A DNA stretch of 64,000 nt from positions 3,534,001-3,598,000 of the forward strand of contig JADJXK010000002.1 in the NCBI GenBank assembly GCA_016710325.1, written 5' to 3'. Position 1 is the first letter of the stretch. Each line of letters starts with the position of its first letter. This document shows positions 35,342 to 43,910 of this stretch, one piece after another. The position numbers and the translations under genes are program-made. Source of the DNA: Candidatus Leptofilum proximum. GTDB lineage: Bacteria; Chloroflexota; Anaerolineae; Promineifilales; Promineifilaceae. Under the pieces are notes generated by a model. The model searched no databases, was not told the DNA's origin, and was given only the letters and a program-made list of their open reading frames with translations.

Positions 35342-36489
35342 TATTCTTTTTGATAAGCTATTCGCCCACCAACAAAGGTAGTGTGTACTTCCAAGTTGGG
35401 CGTGAGCAGCAGCAGGTCGGCGTCGCAGGTGGGGGCAAGGCGGCCTTTGTGCGGCAGGCCGAGCAGGTCGGCGGGCGTGCGGGTGACGGTGGGCAGCGCT
35501 TCGGCCAGGGTGCAGCCGGTGAAGCGGATGAGATTGCGTACGGCCGTATCCATTCCCAACACACTCCCCGCCAGCGTACCGGACGGCAGCCGCGCCGTTG
35601 TCTCGTCTACAATGACCTGGTGGCTGCCCAGCATGTAGCGGCCCGGCGGCATGCCCAGCGCCGCCATCGCATCGGTGACCAGGGTGAGACGGCCGCTGCC
35701 CACCAATCGCCACACCAACTTTACCAACTCAGGATGCACGTGTTCGCCATCTACAATTAGACCGATGGTGGCACGTTCATCGGCCAGGAGCGCACCTGCC
35801 AGCCCCGGCTCGCGGTGGTGCAGCGGCGGCATGGCGTTAAACAGGTGCGTGCCGTAACAAATGCCTGCCGCAAATCCGGCAACGGCCTGGGCGAACGTGG
35901 CGGCGGAATGCCCGGCGCTGACGACCACGCCTCGCTCGCTAAGCAATCGCACCACGTCCAGCGCGCCATCCAGCTCTGGGGCGAGCGTTACCAGGCGGAC
36001 GCCATTTTCCGGGGACCAGCTGGCCACTTTTTCGGCCGTGGGCAGCTGCAAATGAGCAGGATTGTGTGCCCCTTTTTTGTCGGGGTGCAAAAACGGACCT
36101 TCGATGTGCAGCCCCAGCGGCGTGGCCCCTCGAAAACCACGGGGTGGGCTGCCGGTGATGATTTTTTGGGCGGCTGATACGGCCGTTAACGGCGCGGTAA
36201 TAATCGTCGGCAAAAAGCTGGTCACACCGGTGCGCGGTAAATAATCCGCCACGGGCCAGATGCCGCGTGGTTCCGTCGTAAAGTCGAGGCCAATCGCCCC
36301 GTTAAGCTGTAAGTCGATGAAGCCAGGTACCAGATGAAGGCCGGTCGCGTCGATGCAGCTTGCCCTGCCCGGCAGATCGATCTGGCTGCTGCGGGTGATG
36401 GTTTGGATACGGCCGTCAGCCACCCAAACCGCTCCATCCGCAATCACCTCATCTGGCGTATAAACCGTAGCGTGCTCAATACAAATCAT
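35341..36489 (-). CDS. nagA: N-acetylglucosamine-6-phosphate deacetylase
   Basis: A 382-residue amidohydrolase. GFIDLQLNGAIGLDF, HIEGPFLHPDKKGAH (metal Glu), SAGHSAAT and GTHLFNAMPPLHHREPG (His ligands), and catalytic Asp in LVTDAMAA. It removes acetate from GlcNAc-6-phosphate in the cytoplasm. The genes before and after it code for a ROK kinase and an SIS isomerase, a coherent GlcNAc route. Confidence 0.93.
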   Translation of the reverse strand: MICIEHATVYTPDEVIADGAVWVADGRIQTITRSSQIDLPGRASCIDATGLHLVPGFIDLQLNGAIGLDFTTEPRGIWPVADYLPRTGVTSFLPTIITAPLTAVSAAQKIITGSPPRGFRGATPLGLHIEGPFLHPDKKGAHNPAHLQLPTAEKVASWSPENGVRLVTLAPELDGALDVVRLLSERGVVVSAGHSAATFAQAVAGFAAGICYGTHLFNAMPPLHHREPGLAGALLADERATIGLIVDGEHVHPELVKLVWRLVGSGRLTLVTDAMAALGMPPGRYMLGSHQVIVDETTARLPSGTLAGSVLGMDTAVRNLIRFTGCTLAEALPTVTRTPADLLGLPHKGRLAPTCDADLLLLTPNLEVHTTFVGGRIAYQKE

Positions 36490-36502
36490 AAGAGGTTATT
36501 GG

Positions 36503-36556
36503 GTAATTGAGTAATTGGCCACTTGAAATTTCCTGATTGCCCAATTACTCAATTAC
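36503..36556. repeat. 16-bp inverted repeat GTAATTGAGTAATTGG
   Basis: GTAATTGAGTAATTGG (36503-36518) pairs perfectly with CCAATTACTCAATTAC (36541-36556). The same 16-mer occurs at 47165 and 53485, always between genes. It is followed by CTCACCG/TTCACCG micro-repeats up to 36615. Confidence 0.8.
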
Positions 36557-36609
36557 AAAAATCTCATCACGAACCTACCGATTACCGTTCACCGCTCACC
36601 GCTCACCGT

Positions 36610-37560
36610 TCACCGACCACCGCCCATCGCCAACTGCACCGCGCCCCACAAACCCGGATTGTAATCCGGCGGCATGAGGTGCAGCTTTTCTTCGCGCAGC
36701 AGCTCAGCGGCCAGGGGGGAATGCTGCCGCAGCTGGGCCAGTTCTTGCCGGATTGGGTCCAAAAATGCGTCGCCGCTGCGGGCGACCCCACCGCCAATAA
36801 CGATTTTTTCCACGTCGTACATCATCACGAGCCACTGGATGGCCCGGCTCAGGTGCTGGCCGACGCGCTGCACCACCGCCTGCGCGGCCGCATTGCCCTG
36901 TACGGCCGCAGCATACACATCGCCCGCATTACGAATCGTGTTTTGCATCTCCGGCACCGCTGCAATGAGCTGGCGCACGATCGCTGGACCAGCCACAAAT
37001 GTTTCCAGGCAGCCGTATTGGCCGCAGTTGCACCGCACGCCGCCCGGCTCCACGATCATGTGGCCAATTTCGCCCGCCATGCCGTTGTGACCGCGGTGGA
37101 GACGGCCGTTCAAAATCATCCCCGCCGCCAGCCCTGTGCCAATGCTCACATATGCTATGCTCTGCACCGGTTCCGTCTGCCGCAGATGATTAAATGCGCC
37201 GATGGCCGCTGTACGCACGTCGTTTTCCAGAAAGGTGGGCGTTTTGAACCGGGCAGAAATGGCTGGACCCAGCGGGTATCGCTGCAAATTCAGGTTGACG
37301 GCCAGCTGCACGATGCCCGTGGCGGGGTCCACCTGGCCTGGAACGCCCATGCCAATGCTTTGGATTTGCCGGGGCGTGGCGTGGACTTCGGCCAGGACGG
37401 TGCGAATGGCACGCGAGATGGTGCCCAGCAGCTCATCTGGGGTGGCGGTGTAGGTGGCGACGACGGCCTGGGCCAATGTGTTGCCCCTGGCGTCAGCCAG
37501 CAGGGCGGCCGTTTTGGTACCGCCAACATCCAGTCCCACCAAAAGCTGCGCTGTTTGCAT
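36610..37560 (-). CDS. ROK-family sugar kinase (glucose/N-acetylglucosamine type)
   Basis: A 316-residue ROK kinase: LVGLDVGGTKTAALLAD at the N terminus (phosphate 1), GMGVPGQVD, ENDVRTAA, GTGLAAGMILNG, and the ROK zinc motif CNCGQYGCLE with His ligand upstream (GEIGHMIV). No HTH. It likely makes GlcNAc-6-P or glucose-6-P in the cytoplasm for the nagA pathway. Confidence 0.9.
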   Translation of the reverse strand: MQTAQLLVGLDVGGTKTAALLADARGNTLAQAVVATYTATPDELLGTISRAIRTVLAEVHATPRQIQSIGMGVPGQVDPATGIVQLAVNLNLQRYPLGPAISARFKTPTFLENDVRTAAIGAFNHLRQTEPVQSIAYVSIGTGLAAGMILNGRLHRGHNGMAGEIGHMIVEPGGVRCNCGQYGCLETFVAGPAIVRQLIAAVPEMQNTIRNAGDVYAAAVQGNAAAQAVVQRVGQHLSRAIQWLVMMYDVEKIVIGGGVARSGDAFLDPIRQELAQLRQHSPLAAELLREEKLHLMPPDYNPGLWGAVQLAMGGGR

Positions 37561-37628
37561 GAAAAATCCTCAGTAAATGGAGATTGGAGATCAAAGGCCG
37601 CTGTTCTCCAATCTCCAGTCTCCAATCT

Positions 37629-38834
37629 CTAAATAACACCTAACCCCTGGCTCAAAATCAAAGCCGAGGCGCCCAACAAAACCAGGTTTGATTGGGTGGT
37701 GGCGTACTGCACGGCCGTACCGGCCGCCAGCCTGGGCAAAACCCGCTTCTGCATACTGCTTTGCACCGCGCCAATAAATAGATCCCCGGTCTGAACCACA
37801 TTACCGGCAATCACAATCCGGTTCACATTGAGGATGCCGACCAGATTGGCTACCGCCACCCCTAATAACTCCCCGGCCCGGGTAACAATTTGCCGGGCGT
37901 CGGTATCCTCTTGCTGGCAGGCCTGCCGCAAGATTTCCCAGGTGACAGGCGTGTCTGCCAGTCGTAGACGGCCCAGCAGCCCGTCGGATTTTTCCTGGGC
38001 AATGGCTTCAGCCTGGCGCAGCATGGCCCGCACGCTGGCAACTGTTTCCAGGCAGCCATAGTTGCCGCAGGAACACAGTTCTCCATTGGCCACCACGCTG
38101 ACGTGCCCGATTTCACCCGCGCCAAAGCCTTCACCATGGAAGATACGGCCGTTTAATACAATCCCGGAGCCAATGCCCTGGCCCATCTTGATCAGAACCA
38201 GGTTGCGGGTGTCGTCGTTGCCAAAGGAATATTCTGCCAGGGCGGCCAGATCACTGTCGTTGGCCATGTAAACGGGGAAGTGAAAACGGTCCGCCAGCAG
38301 CTGCTGCAAGGGCAAATCGTGCCAGTCCAGGTTAACCGACTGTTTTACCAATCCCGCCTCGGCATCAATGAGGCCGGGGCTGCCCAGGGCCAGGCCCAAC
38401 ACGGGGGCAGTGACGTGACGAAGGAGCTGTTCAACCAGCTCGTAGACTAAACTGAGGGCGGTTTGGGCGGTACGGCCGTTCACCGGCAAACTGATCTGTT
38501 TTTCAAAATGACCACGCAAATTGGCCAATGCCCCAGTAAACTGCTCATTGCCTAAATCCAGACAGATGAGCTGGCGAGCATTTTCTACGATATTTAGCAT
38601 GATCGGCGGCTTGCCGCCCAGGGAAGGGCCATAACCGGTTTCGGCCACAATACCTTCGTCCAGAAACCCGGCCACGATGTTAGACACAGTAGCCCGGGTT
38701 AGTCCCGTCAGACGAGCCAGATCGGCCCGGCTGATGTTGCCCGCCTCGTAAATGGTTTTAAGCACCAGGCGGGCGTTGTGTTGTTTGGTGTACTGCCGTG
38801 TAGCTTTTTTTGTTGGGGACTGCGGGCGTGCCAT
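37629..38834 (-). CDS. ROK-family transcriptional repressor (NagC/XylR-like)
   Basis: About 401 residues: winged helix at residues 10-70 (GNISRADLARLTGLTRATVSNIVAGFLDEGIV) followed by a ROK domain with CSCGNYGCLE zinc motif and GQGIGSGIVLNG. It probably represses this amino-sugar operon and is induced by the sugar or its phosphate. The start may be ATG 38834 or 38861; neither has a good ribosome-binding site, suggesting a short-leader or leaderless message. Confidence 0.88.
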   Translation of the reverse strand: MARPQSPTKKATRQYTKQHNARLVLKTIYEAGNISRADLARLTGLTRATVSNIVAGFLDEGIVAETGYGPSLGGKPPIMLNIVENARQLICLDLGNEQFTGALANLRGHFEKQISLPVNGRTAQTALSLVYELVEQLLRHVTAPVLGLALGSPGLIDAEAGLVKQSVNLDWHDLPLQQLLADRFHFPVYMANDSDLAALAEYSFGNDDTRNLVLIKMGQGIGSGIVLNGRIFHGEGFGAGEIGHVSVVANGELCSCGNYGCLETVASVRAMLRQAEAIAQEKSDGLLGRLRLADTPVTWEILRQACQQEDTDARQIVTRAGELLGVAVANLVGILNVNRIVIAGNVVQTGDLFIGAVQSSMQKRVLPRLAAGTAVQYATTQSNLVLLGASALILSQGLGVI

Positions 38835-38847
38835 TTTAGAAACCAGT

Positions 38848-38874
38848 CTTAGTAAGTTCATTAAACATACTTAG
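38848..38874. promoter_or_regulatory. Possible ROK operator
   Basis: CTTAGTAAGTTCATTAAACA followed by TACTTAG at the repressor start is an imperfect inverted repeat, AT-rich in the centre, of the general form bound by NagC/XylR regulators. Support is limited to this symmetry and position. Confidence 0.35.
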
Positions 38875-38957
38875 AGTTTAGCCCAACTCCACGCTGTTCG
38901 TCAATGGGGTTGTTCCCCTCGATTTGTTGTCGCGGCAGATGTCGGCGCAGAAATAAT

Positions 38958-38966
38958 TGATATACT
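38958..38966 (+). promoter_or_regulatory. Extended -10 element upstream of AI-2E permease gene
   Basis: TGATATACT fits TGnTATAAT with one mismatch, 29 bases before the ATG at 38995. No clear -35 is present. Confidence 0.35.
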
Positions 38967-38994
38967 GGCTTTGCTTTGGCCAATCTGGTTGAAT

Positions 38995-40113
38995 ATGAGT
39001 CGAGCAACTGCAATGAACAATAGACTGAAGTTTTCTGCTTCACCTCAATCTTTATGGCTCCTGGCAGGCCTTATTGCCTTTCTCATCCTGGTCATTTTGA
39101 CCGGTCCCCTCTGGCGCTCGCTGCTGGTGGCGGCATTGATCGCTTACCTGTTCAATCCGCTCATCTGCTGGCTGCAAAACCGCCTGCGCCTGAGCCGGCC
39201 CATAACGGCCGGCATTGTTTACCTGGTTTCGCTGCTGATTTTGGCCGGGATTGTTTTTGGCATCAGCGCGCTGGTGGTGAACCAGGTGCCGGAGTGGAGC
39301 GTGGAGCTGCGGCAGGCCTGGGCCGAGTTGGTGGTGCTGATGGAACGGCCGTTTACCGTCCTCAACTTCACCATCCAGCCGCAAATTTTGCTCGATTACC
39401 TGGAGCGAGCCTCCAGCAACGCCATTTCCAGCCTGCCTGAGGCGGGCGGCGGCTGGCTGGGCGGCCTGGCTGATAACCTTATCTGGAGCCTGGTCATTTT
39501 GGTGAGTCTGTATTATTTTATGCGCGATGGCCAAAAGATTGTGCCTGGCCTGATCAACCTGGTGCCCGCAGCCTACCAACCAACGGCGCGGGAGCTTACC
39601 ATAGGGTTAGACAACATCTGGCGCATTTTTTTACGGGCGCAGCTCATCATCTTTTTGGTGCTGGGGGTGCTGATACTGGCCAGTACGTCGCTCATTTTGT
39701 GGCTTTTCCGCCAGGGGTGGCTGCCTCTTTCCCCGTTTGGGCTGGTGATTTTGCTCATCGGCGTCTATGCCGCCATTCAGCAGGTGGACAATTTGTGGCT
39801 GCGGCCGCAGTACATGGGGCACGCACTGAAGCTGCACTCCGGCGTGGTGGTGGTTGCTCTGCTGGCCGCGCTGACGTTCACCGGGCTGCTCGGGGCGCTG
39901 CTCATCGTGCCGGTGCTGGCCAGCCTCAAGTTCTTGTTTCAATATTTTCGCGGTGAAGTCCCCTCTCTGGCGTCAGCGGCAGAACCGCAGCCAGTCGCGG
40001 AACCTGAGTTCAGCGCTGAACCTGAGCCAATCGTTGCCGCGCAGCCAGCAACCGCGCCAGTTGAAGAACGTACAGATGAGCCACAAAACGAATCCGAACA
40101 ACATGAAGAGTAG
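38995..40113 (+). CDS. AI-2E transporter/PerM-family membrane protein
   Basis: About 372 residues with some seven to eight membrane helices arranged as in PF01594: two N-terminal helices, AYLFNPLICWLQNRL, a soluble loop, then LYYFMRDGQKI and QVDNLWLRPQYMGHALKLHS. A charged Glu/Pro/Gln tail (from about 325) is unusual and probably cytoplasmic. Members export autoinducer, organic or ionic solutes; the substrate is unknown. ATG 38995 or 39013 are possible starts. The ATPase gene follows after 6 bp. Confidence 0.85.
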   Translation: MSRATAMNNRLKFSASPQSLWLLAGLIAFLILVILTGPLWRSLLVAALIAYLFNPLICWLQNRLRLSRPITAGIVYLVSLLILAGIVFGISALVVNQVPEWSVELRQAWAELVVLMERPFTVLNFTIQPQILLDYLERASSNAISSLPEAGGGWLGGLADNLIWSLVILVSLYYFMRDGQKIVPGLINLVPAAYQPTARELTIGLDNIWRIFLRAQLIIFLVLGVLILASTSLILWLFRQGWLPLSPFGLVILLIGVYAAIQQVDNLWLRPQYMGHALKLHSGVVVVALLAALTFTGLLGALLIVPVLASLKFLFQYFRGEVPSLASAAEPQPVAEPEFSAEPEPIVAAQPATAPVEERTDEPQNESEQHEE

Positions 40114-40119
40114 GAGACT

Positions 40120-42846
40120 ATGCAAATTTGGCATACACAGACAGTTGAATCCGTAGTCAATGCGTTAAACACCAACCTGGAACAAGGGCTGGATCCAACA
40201 ATCGTCCAGCAGCGGCAGCAGCAGTACGGCCGTAACGAACTCATCAGCAAAGGCGGCAAACACCCGCTGCGGCTGCTGTGGGAACAGGCCAGCAGCACGA
40301 TGGTGCTGATTCTTATCGTGGCCACCGTGCTTTCTGCCTTTTTGGGCAAAATCACCGAAGCTGCCGCCATTGGCGCGATTGTGGTCCTGTTTGTGATTCT
40401 GGGTTTTGTGCAGGAGTACCGCGCCGAGCAAGCGATGGCTGCCCTGAAAAAGCTGGCGGTGCCCGTGGTGCGCGTGCTGCGCCAGGGCCGCTGGCAAGAA
40501 ATGCCCGCCTTAGACCTGGTGCCCGGCGATGTGATTTCGCTAGAGGCAGGCAACGCTATCCCCGCCGACGTGCGCCTGGCCACCAGTGCCAACCTGCGCG
40601 TGCAGGAGGCGGCCCTCACGGGTGAGTCGGAGGCGGTGGAAAAAGAGACGGCCGTCTTAGAAAAAGAAAATCCACCCCTCGGCGACCGGCGCAACATGGC
40701 CTACATGGGCACCAACGTGACCTACGGGCGGGGCACGGCCGTTGTTGTGGCCACCGGCATGCAAACCGAGCTGGGCAAAATCGCCACGCTCATCCAGGAA
40801 GTACCCGACAGCACGACGCCGCTGCAGCGCCAGCTGGATCGCGTCGGGCGGCAGCTGGCATTGGCCGGTGTGGTCATCGCCGCACTGGTGCTGATCATCG
40901 GTGTGGTGCAGGGGGAAACGCTGGAGGAGATGTTTTTAACGGCCGTTTCCGTTGCCGTCGCCGTCATTCCCGAAGGGCTGCCTGCCGTGGTCACTATTAC
41001 CCTGGCGTTGGGAGCCCAGCGCATGCTGCGCCGCGCTGCGCTCATTCGCAAGCTGCCCGCCGTGGAAACGCTGGGCGCCGTCACCATCATCTGCTCCGAC
41101 AAAACCGGCACGCTCACCGTCAACCGGATGACCGTCACCATTTTGGATGTGGCTGGGCATTACCTGGAGCTGGCGGGCACGTCCGATACCCCGGGCGCAT
41201 CGCTGCGCATTGCCGCCGGGCCAGATGAATTGTTCAGCAGCCGTCCGCCCGCCATTGGCCTGACGCTGGCGGCGGGCGCCTTGTGTAACGACGCCTCGTT
41301 CCAGCCGGACCCGGAAACCGGCCGCTACAACTTTTTAGGCGATCCCACGGAAGGGGCGCTGCTGGTGGCGGCGCAGCAGGCCGGGCTGGACAAAAAGGCG
41401 CTGGAAACGCTGCTGCCGCGCGTCAACGAACTGCCCTTCGACTCGGATCGCAAGCGGATGACTACCGTGCACCGGCTGGACACCGCGCCAAACAGTTTGC
41501 CGACGGCCGTTCGCGCCCTCATGGCCACCGAAAAACCGTACCTGGCTTTTACCAAAGGGGCGGTTGATGGCTTGCTGGAGATTTGCAGCCGCGTTTGGGA
41601 TGGCGATGGCGCGGTGCCGCTGGATGAATCGTGGCGGACACGTATTGAAATCGCCAACAATGAAATGGCACAGAACGGGATGCGCGTGCTGGGTCTGGCG
41701 CTGCGCCGCCTGCAAACGCCCAATGAGCCGCTGGAAGAAGATCTGATTCTGATCGGCCTGGTGGGCATGATTGATCCGCCACGACCGGAAGTGAAAACGG
41801 CCGTGGCCACCTGCAAAACCGCTGGCGTGCGTCCCATCATGATCACCGGCGACCATCCTTTGACAGCCCGGTTTATCGCTCATGATTTGGGGATTACGGA
41901 TAACGGCCGTGTCAAAACCGGCCAAAACCTGGACCAGATGAGCCAGCAGGAACTGGACGAAGCCGTGCGCGATGTTTCGGTGTACGCGCGCGTTTCGCCG
42001 GAGCACAAGCTGCGCATCGTCGACGCGCTGCAGCGCCAGGGCCACATCGTGGCCATGACGGGCGACGGTGTCAACGATTCGCCCGCGCTGCGCAAGGCCG
42101 ATATCGGCATCGCCATGGGCATCACCGGCACCGATGTCTCCAAAGAAGCGTCGGAAATGGTGCTGCTGGACGACAACTTCGCCACCATCGTGGCCGCCGT
42201 GGAAGAAGGGCGTACCATCTACGACAACATTCGCCGCTTTGTGAAGTTTTCCATCGCCGGGAACCTGGGCAAGATTCTGGTGATGCTGGTGGCCCCGTTT
42301 TTGGGCATCCCCGTGGCGCTGGAACCGCTGCAGCTGCTCTGGCTGAACCTGATGACCGATGGCCTGCTGGGGCTTGGTTTGGGCGTGGAGCCGTCGGAAA
42401 AAGGCATCATGAATCGGCCGCCTCGTTCGCCGGAAGCATCGCTGTTCCATGGTGGGTTAACCGCCCACATTGTGCGCGTGGGGGTGCTGATTGGGCTGGT
42501 CGGTTTGCTGGTTACCTGGCTGGGCGCAAATCCTGACGTTGCCATCGCCAGCAGTTGGCGCACGATGTTGTTTACCACGTTGGCCTTTTTGCAGGTGGGG
42601 CAGGCAATAGCCTCTCGCTCCAGCCACGAATCCGCTTTTTCGTTGGGCTGGCGCTCCAACCTGACGCTGTTCTGGCTGGCGCTGGTGGTGGTCGCTTTGC
42701 AGCTGTTGGTCATTTATGTGCCCGGCGTACGCGACTTTTTTGGCGCTGTTCCGCTCACCTGGCCGGAGCTTCTGATCTGTGTGGGGTTAGGCAGCCTGGC
42801 TTTTTTGGCCATTGAGCTGGAAAAATGGGTACTGAACCGCCGGTAG
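40120..42846 (+). CDS. P2A-type cation-transporting ATPase (PacL/Ca2+-ATPase-like)
   Basis: A 908-residue P-type ATPase. TGES in the actuator domain, phosphorylated D327 in CSDKTGTLT, KGA nucleotide motif, GDGVNDSPALRKADIG hinge. PEGLPAVVTITLALG in TM4 and NLMTDGLLGLGLGVEP in TM6 fit Ca2+-type transport, though Mn2+ or Na+ are possible. About ten membrane helices. It is probably co-transcribed with the upstream permease (6-bp gap). Confidence 0.93.
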   Translation: MQIWHTQTVESVVNALNTNLEQGLDPTIVQQRQQQYGRNELISKGGKHPLRLLWEQASSTMVLILIVATVLSAFLGKITEAAAIGAIVVLFVILGFVQEYRAEQAMAALKKLAVPVVRVLRQGRWQEMPALDLVPGDVISLEAGNAIPADVRLATSANLRVQEAALTGESEAVEKETAVLEKENPPLGDRRNMAYMGTNVTYGRGTAVVVATGMQTELGKIATLIQEVPDSTTPLQRQLDRVGRQLALAGVVIAALVLIIGVVQGETLEEMFLTAVSVAVAVIPEGLPAVVTITLALGAQRMLRRAALIRKLPAVETLGAVTIICSDKTGTLTVNRMTVTILDVAGHYLELAGTSDTPGASLRIAAGPDELFSSRPPAIGLTLAAGALCNDASFQPDPETGRYNFLGDPTEGALLVAAQQAGLDKKALETLLPRVNELPFDSDRKRMTTVHRLDTAPNSLPTAVRALMATEKPYLAFTKGAVDGLLEICSRVWDGDGAVPLDESWRTRIEIANNEMAQNGMRVLGLALRRLQTPNEPLEEDLILIGLVGMIDPPRPEVKTAVATCKTAGVRPIMITGDHPLTARFIAHDLGITDNGRVKTGQNLDQMSQQELDEAVRDVSVYARVSPEHKLRIVDALQRQGHIVAMTGDGVNDSPALRKADIGIAMGITGTDVSKEASEMVLLDDNFATIVAAVEEGRTIYDNIRRFVKFSIAGNLGKILVMLVAPFLGIPVALEPLQLLWLNLMTDGLLGLGLGVEPSEKGIMNRPPRSPEASLFHGGLTAHIVRVGVLIGLVGLLVTWLGANPDVAIASSWRTMLFTTLAFLQVGQAIASRSSHESAFSLGWRSNLTLFWLALVVVALQLLVIYVPGVRDFFGAVPLTWPELLICVGLGSLAFLAIELEKWVLNRR

Positions 42847-42932
42847 GGAGACGGCCGTTTACAACGATGCCCGCCCCTTTTGCGTAGGGTAGGTTGTTGA
42901 AAATTTTGGTCAAATTCAGGAGGTAGATTGTT

Positions 42933-43778
42933 ATGTTTCGGCGACTGACAAATAGTTGGGAGTTGGTAAAAGCCAGCTGGCGGGTGCTTCTGGCCGATAA
43001 AGAACTGATGGTGTTTCCACTGGTGGCCTTTTTTGCCTCGCTTGTGGTGCTGGCCACCTTTGCCGTGCCCACGGTGCTGGCCGGTGTGCTCGATTCGGTC
43101 ATGACTGACGGCGATGTGGGGGTGTTGAGCTACGTTGTGGCCTTTTTGTTTTATGCGGTGATGTACTTTGTCACCATCTTCTTCAACAGCGCCCTGGTTG
43201 GCGCGGCGATGATCCGGCTGGAAGGCGGCGACCCGACGGTGCGCGATGGCTTCCGCATTGCCATGAGCAAGTTGGGCACCATCTTCGGCTATGCCGTCAT
43301 CGCTGCCACGGTGGGCACGATTTTGCGGGCCATTTCTGAACGCTCCGGCACGATTGGGCGGTTTGTGGTGTCGTTGGTGGGCTTTGTCTGGAACATTGCC
43401 ACCTTTTTGGTGGTGCCGGTGCTGGTGGTAGAAAATGTCGGTCCGGTGGATGCCGTCAAGCGCAGCGCCAGCTTGCTGAAAGAGACGTGGGGTGAGCAAA
43501 TTGCCGGGAATCTCAGCGTGGGCTTCATCTTTGGGCTGATCACCTTTGGCGTCATTTTGTTGGGTGTTCCGCTGGTGATTCTGGCGGTGATGAGCGGCAG
43601 CGTGGCGTTGATGGTTACGGCCGTTCTCCTCGTCATCCTCCTCATCATGCTCATTTCCCTGGTGAGCAGCACGTTGAGCGGCATCTACACAGCGGCCGTT
43701 TACCGTTACGCCACCACCGGCGACACCGGCGCCTACTTCGACGCCGATATGGTGAAAGGCGCCTTCAAACTAAAATAA
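42933..43778 (+). CDS. DUF6159-family membrane protein
   Basis: A 281-residue protein with about five to six membrane helices. The N terminus FRRLTNSWELVKASWRVLLADKELMVFPL and the loop SASLLKETWGEQIAGNLSVG are typical of DUF6159 proteins. Function is unknown. AGGAGG precedes the ATG at 42933. Confidence 0.82.
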   Translation: MFRRLTNSWELVKASWRVLLADKELMVFPLVAFFASLVVLATFAVPTVLAGVLDSVMTDGDVGVLSYVVAFLFYAVMYFVTIFFNSALVGAAMIRLEGGDPTVRDGFRIAMSKLGTIFGYAVIAATVGTILRAISERSGTIGRFVVSLVGFVWNIATFLVVPVLVVENVGPVDAVKRSASLLKETWGEQIAGNLSVGFIFGLITFGVILLGVPLVILAVMSGSVALMVTAVLLVILLIMLISLVSSTLSGIYTAAVYRYATTGDTGAYFDADMVKGAFKLK

Positions 43779-43810
43779 ATTTGGGCCTTTGAGATTTCAT
43801 GAGGTTTGGC

Positions 43811-43857
43811 GTGAAACGTGAAACGTGACCAGAAGAGCATCACGTTTCACGTTTCAC
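43811..43857. terminator. 18-bp perfect hairpin between convergent genes
   Basis: GTGAAACGTGAAACGTGA (43811-43828) and TCACGTTTCACGTTTCAC (43840-43857) form a perfect stem with an 11-base loop; each arm is itself a tandem GTGAAAC repeat. A second stem, ACCTCCC/GGGAGGT, follows at 43873-43902 with TTTTGTTTTT, a good + strand terminator. Confidence 0.75.
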
Positions 43858-43910
43858 GTTTCATGGCTTGTCACCTCCCTGTTTGTGAAGCCTGCGGGAG
43901 GTTTTGTTTT

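Noticed and set aside
36570..36616. Tandem CTCACCG/TTCACCG units as a CRISPR-like array
   Set aside because: Units are only 7 bases with no spacers; simple slippage repeat.
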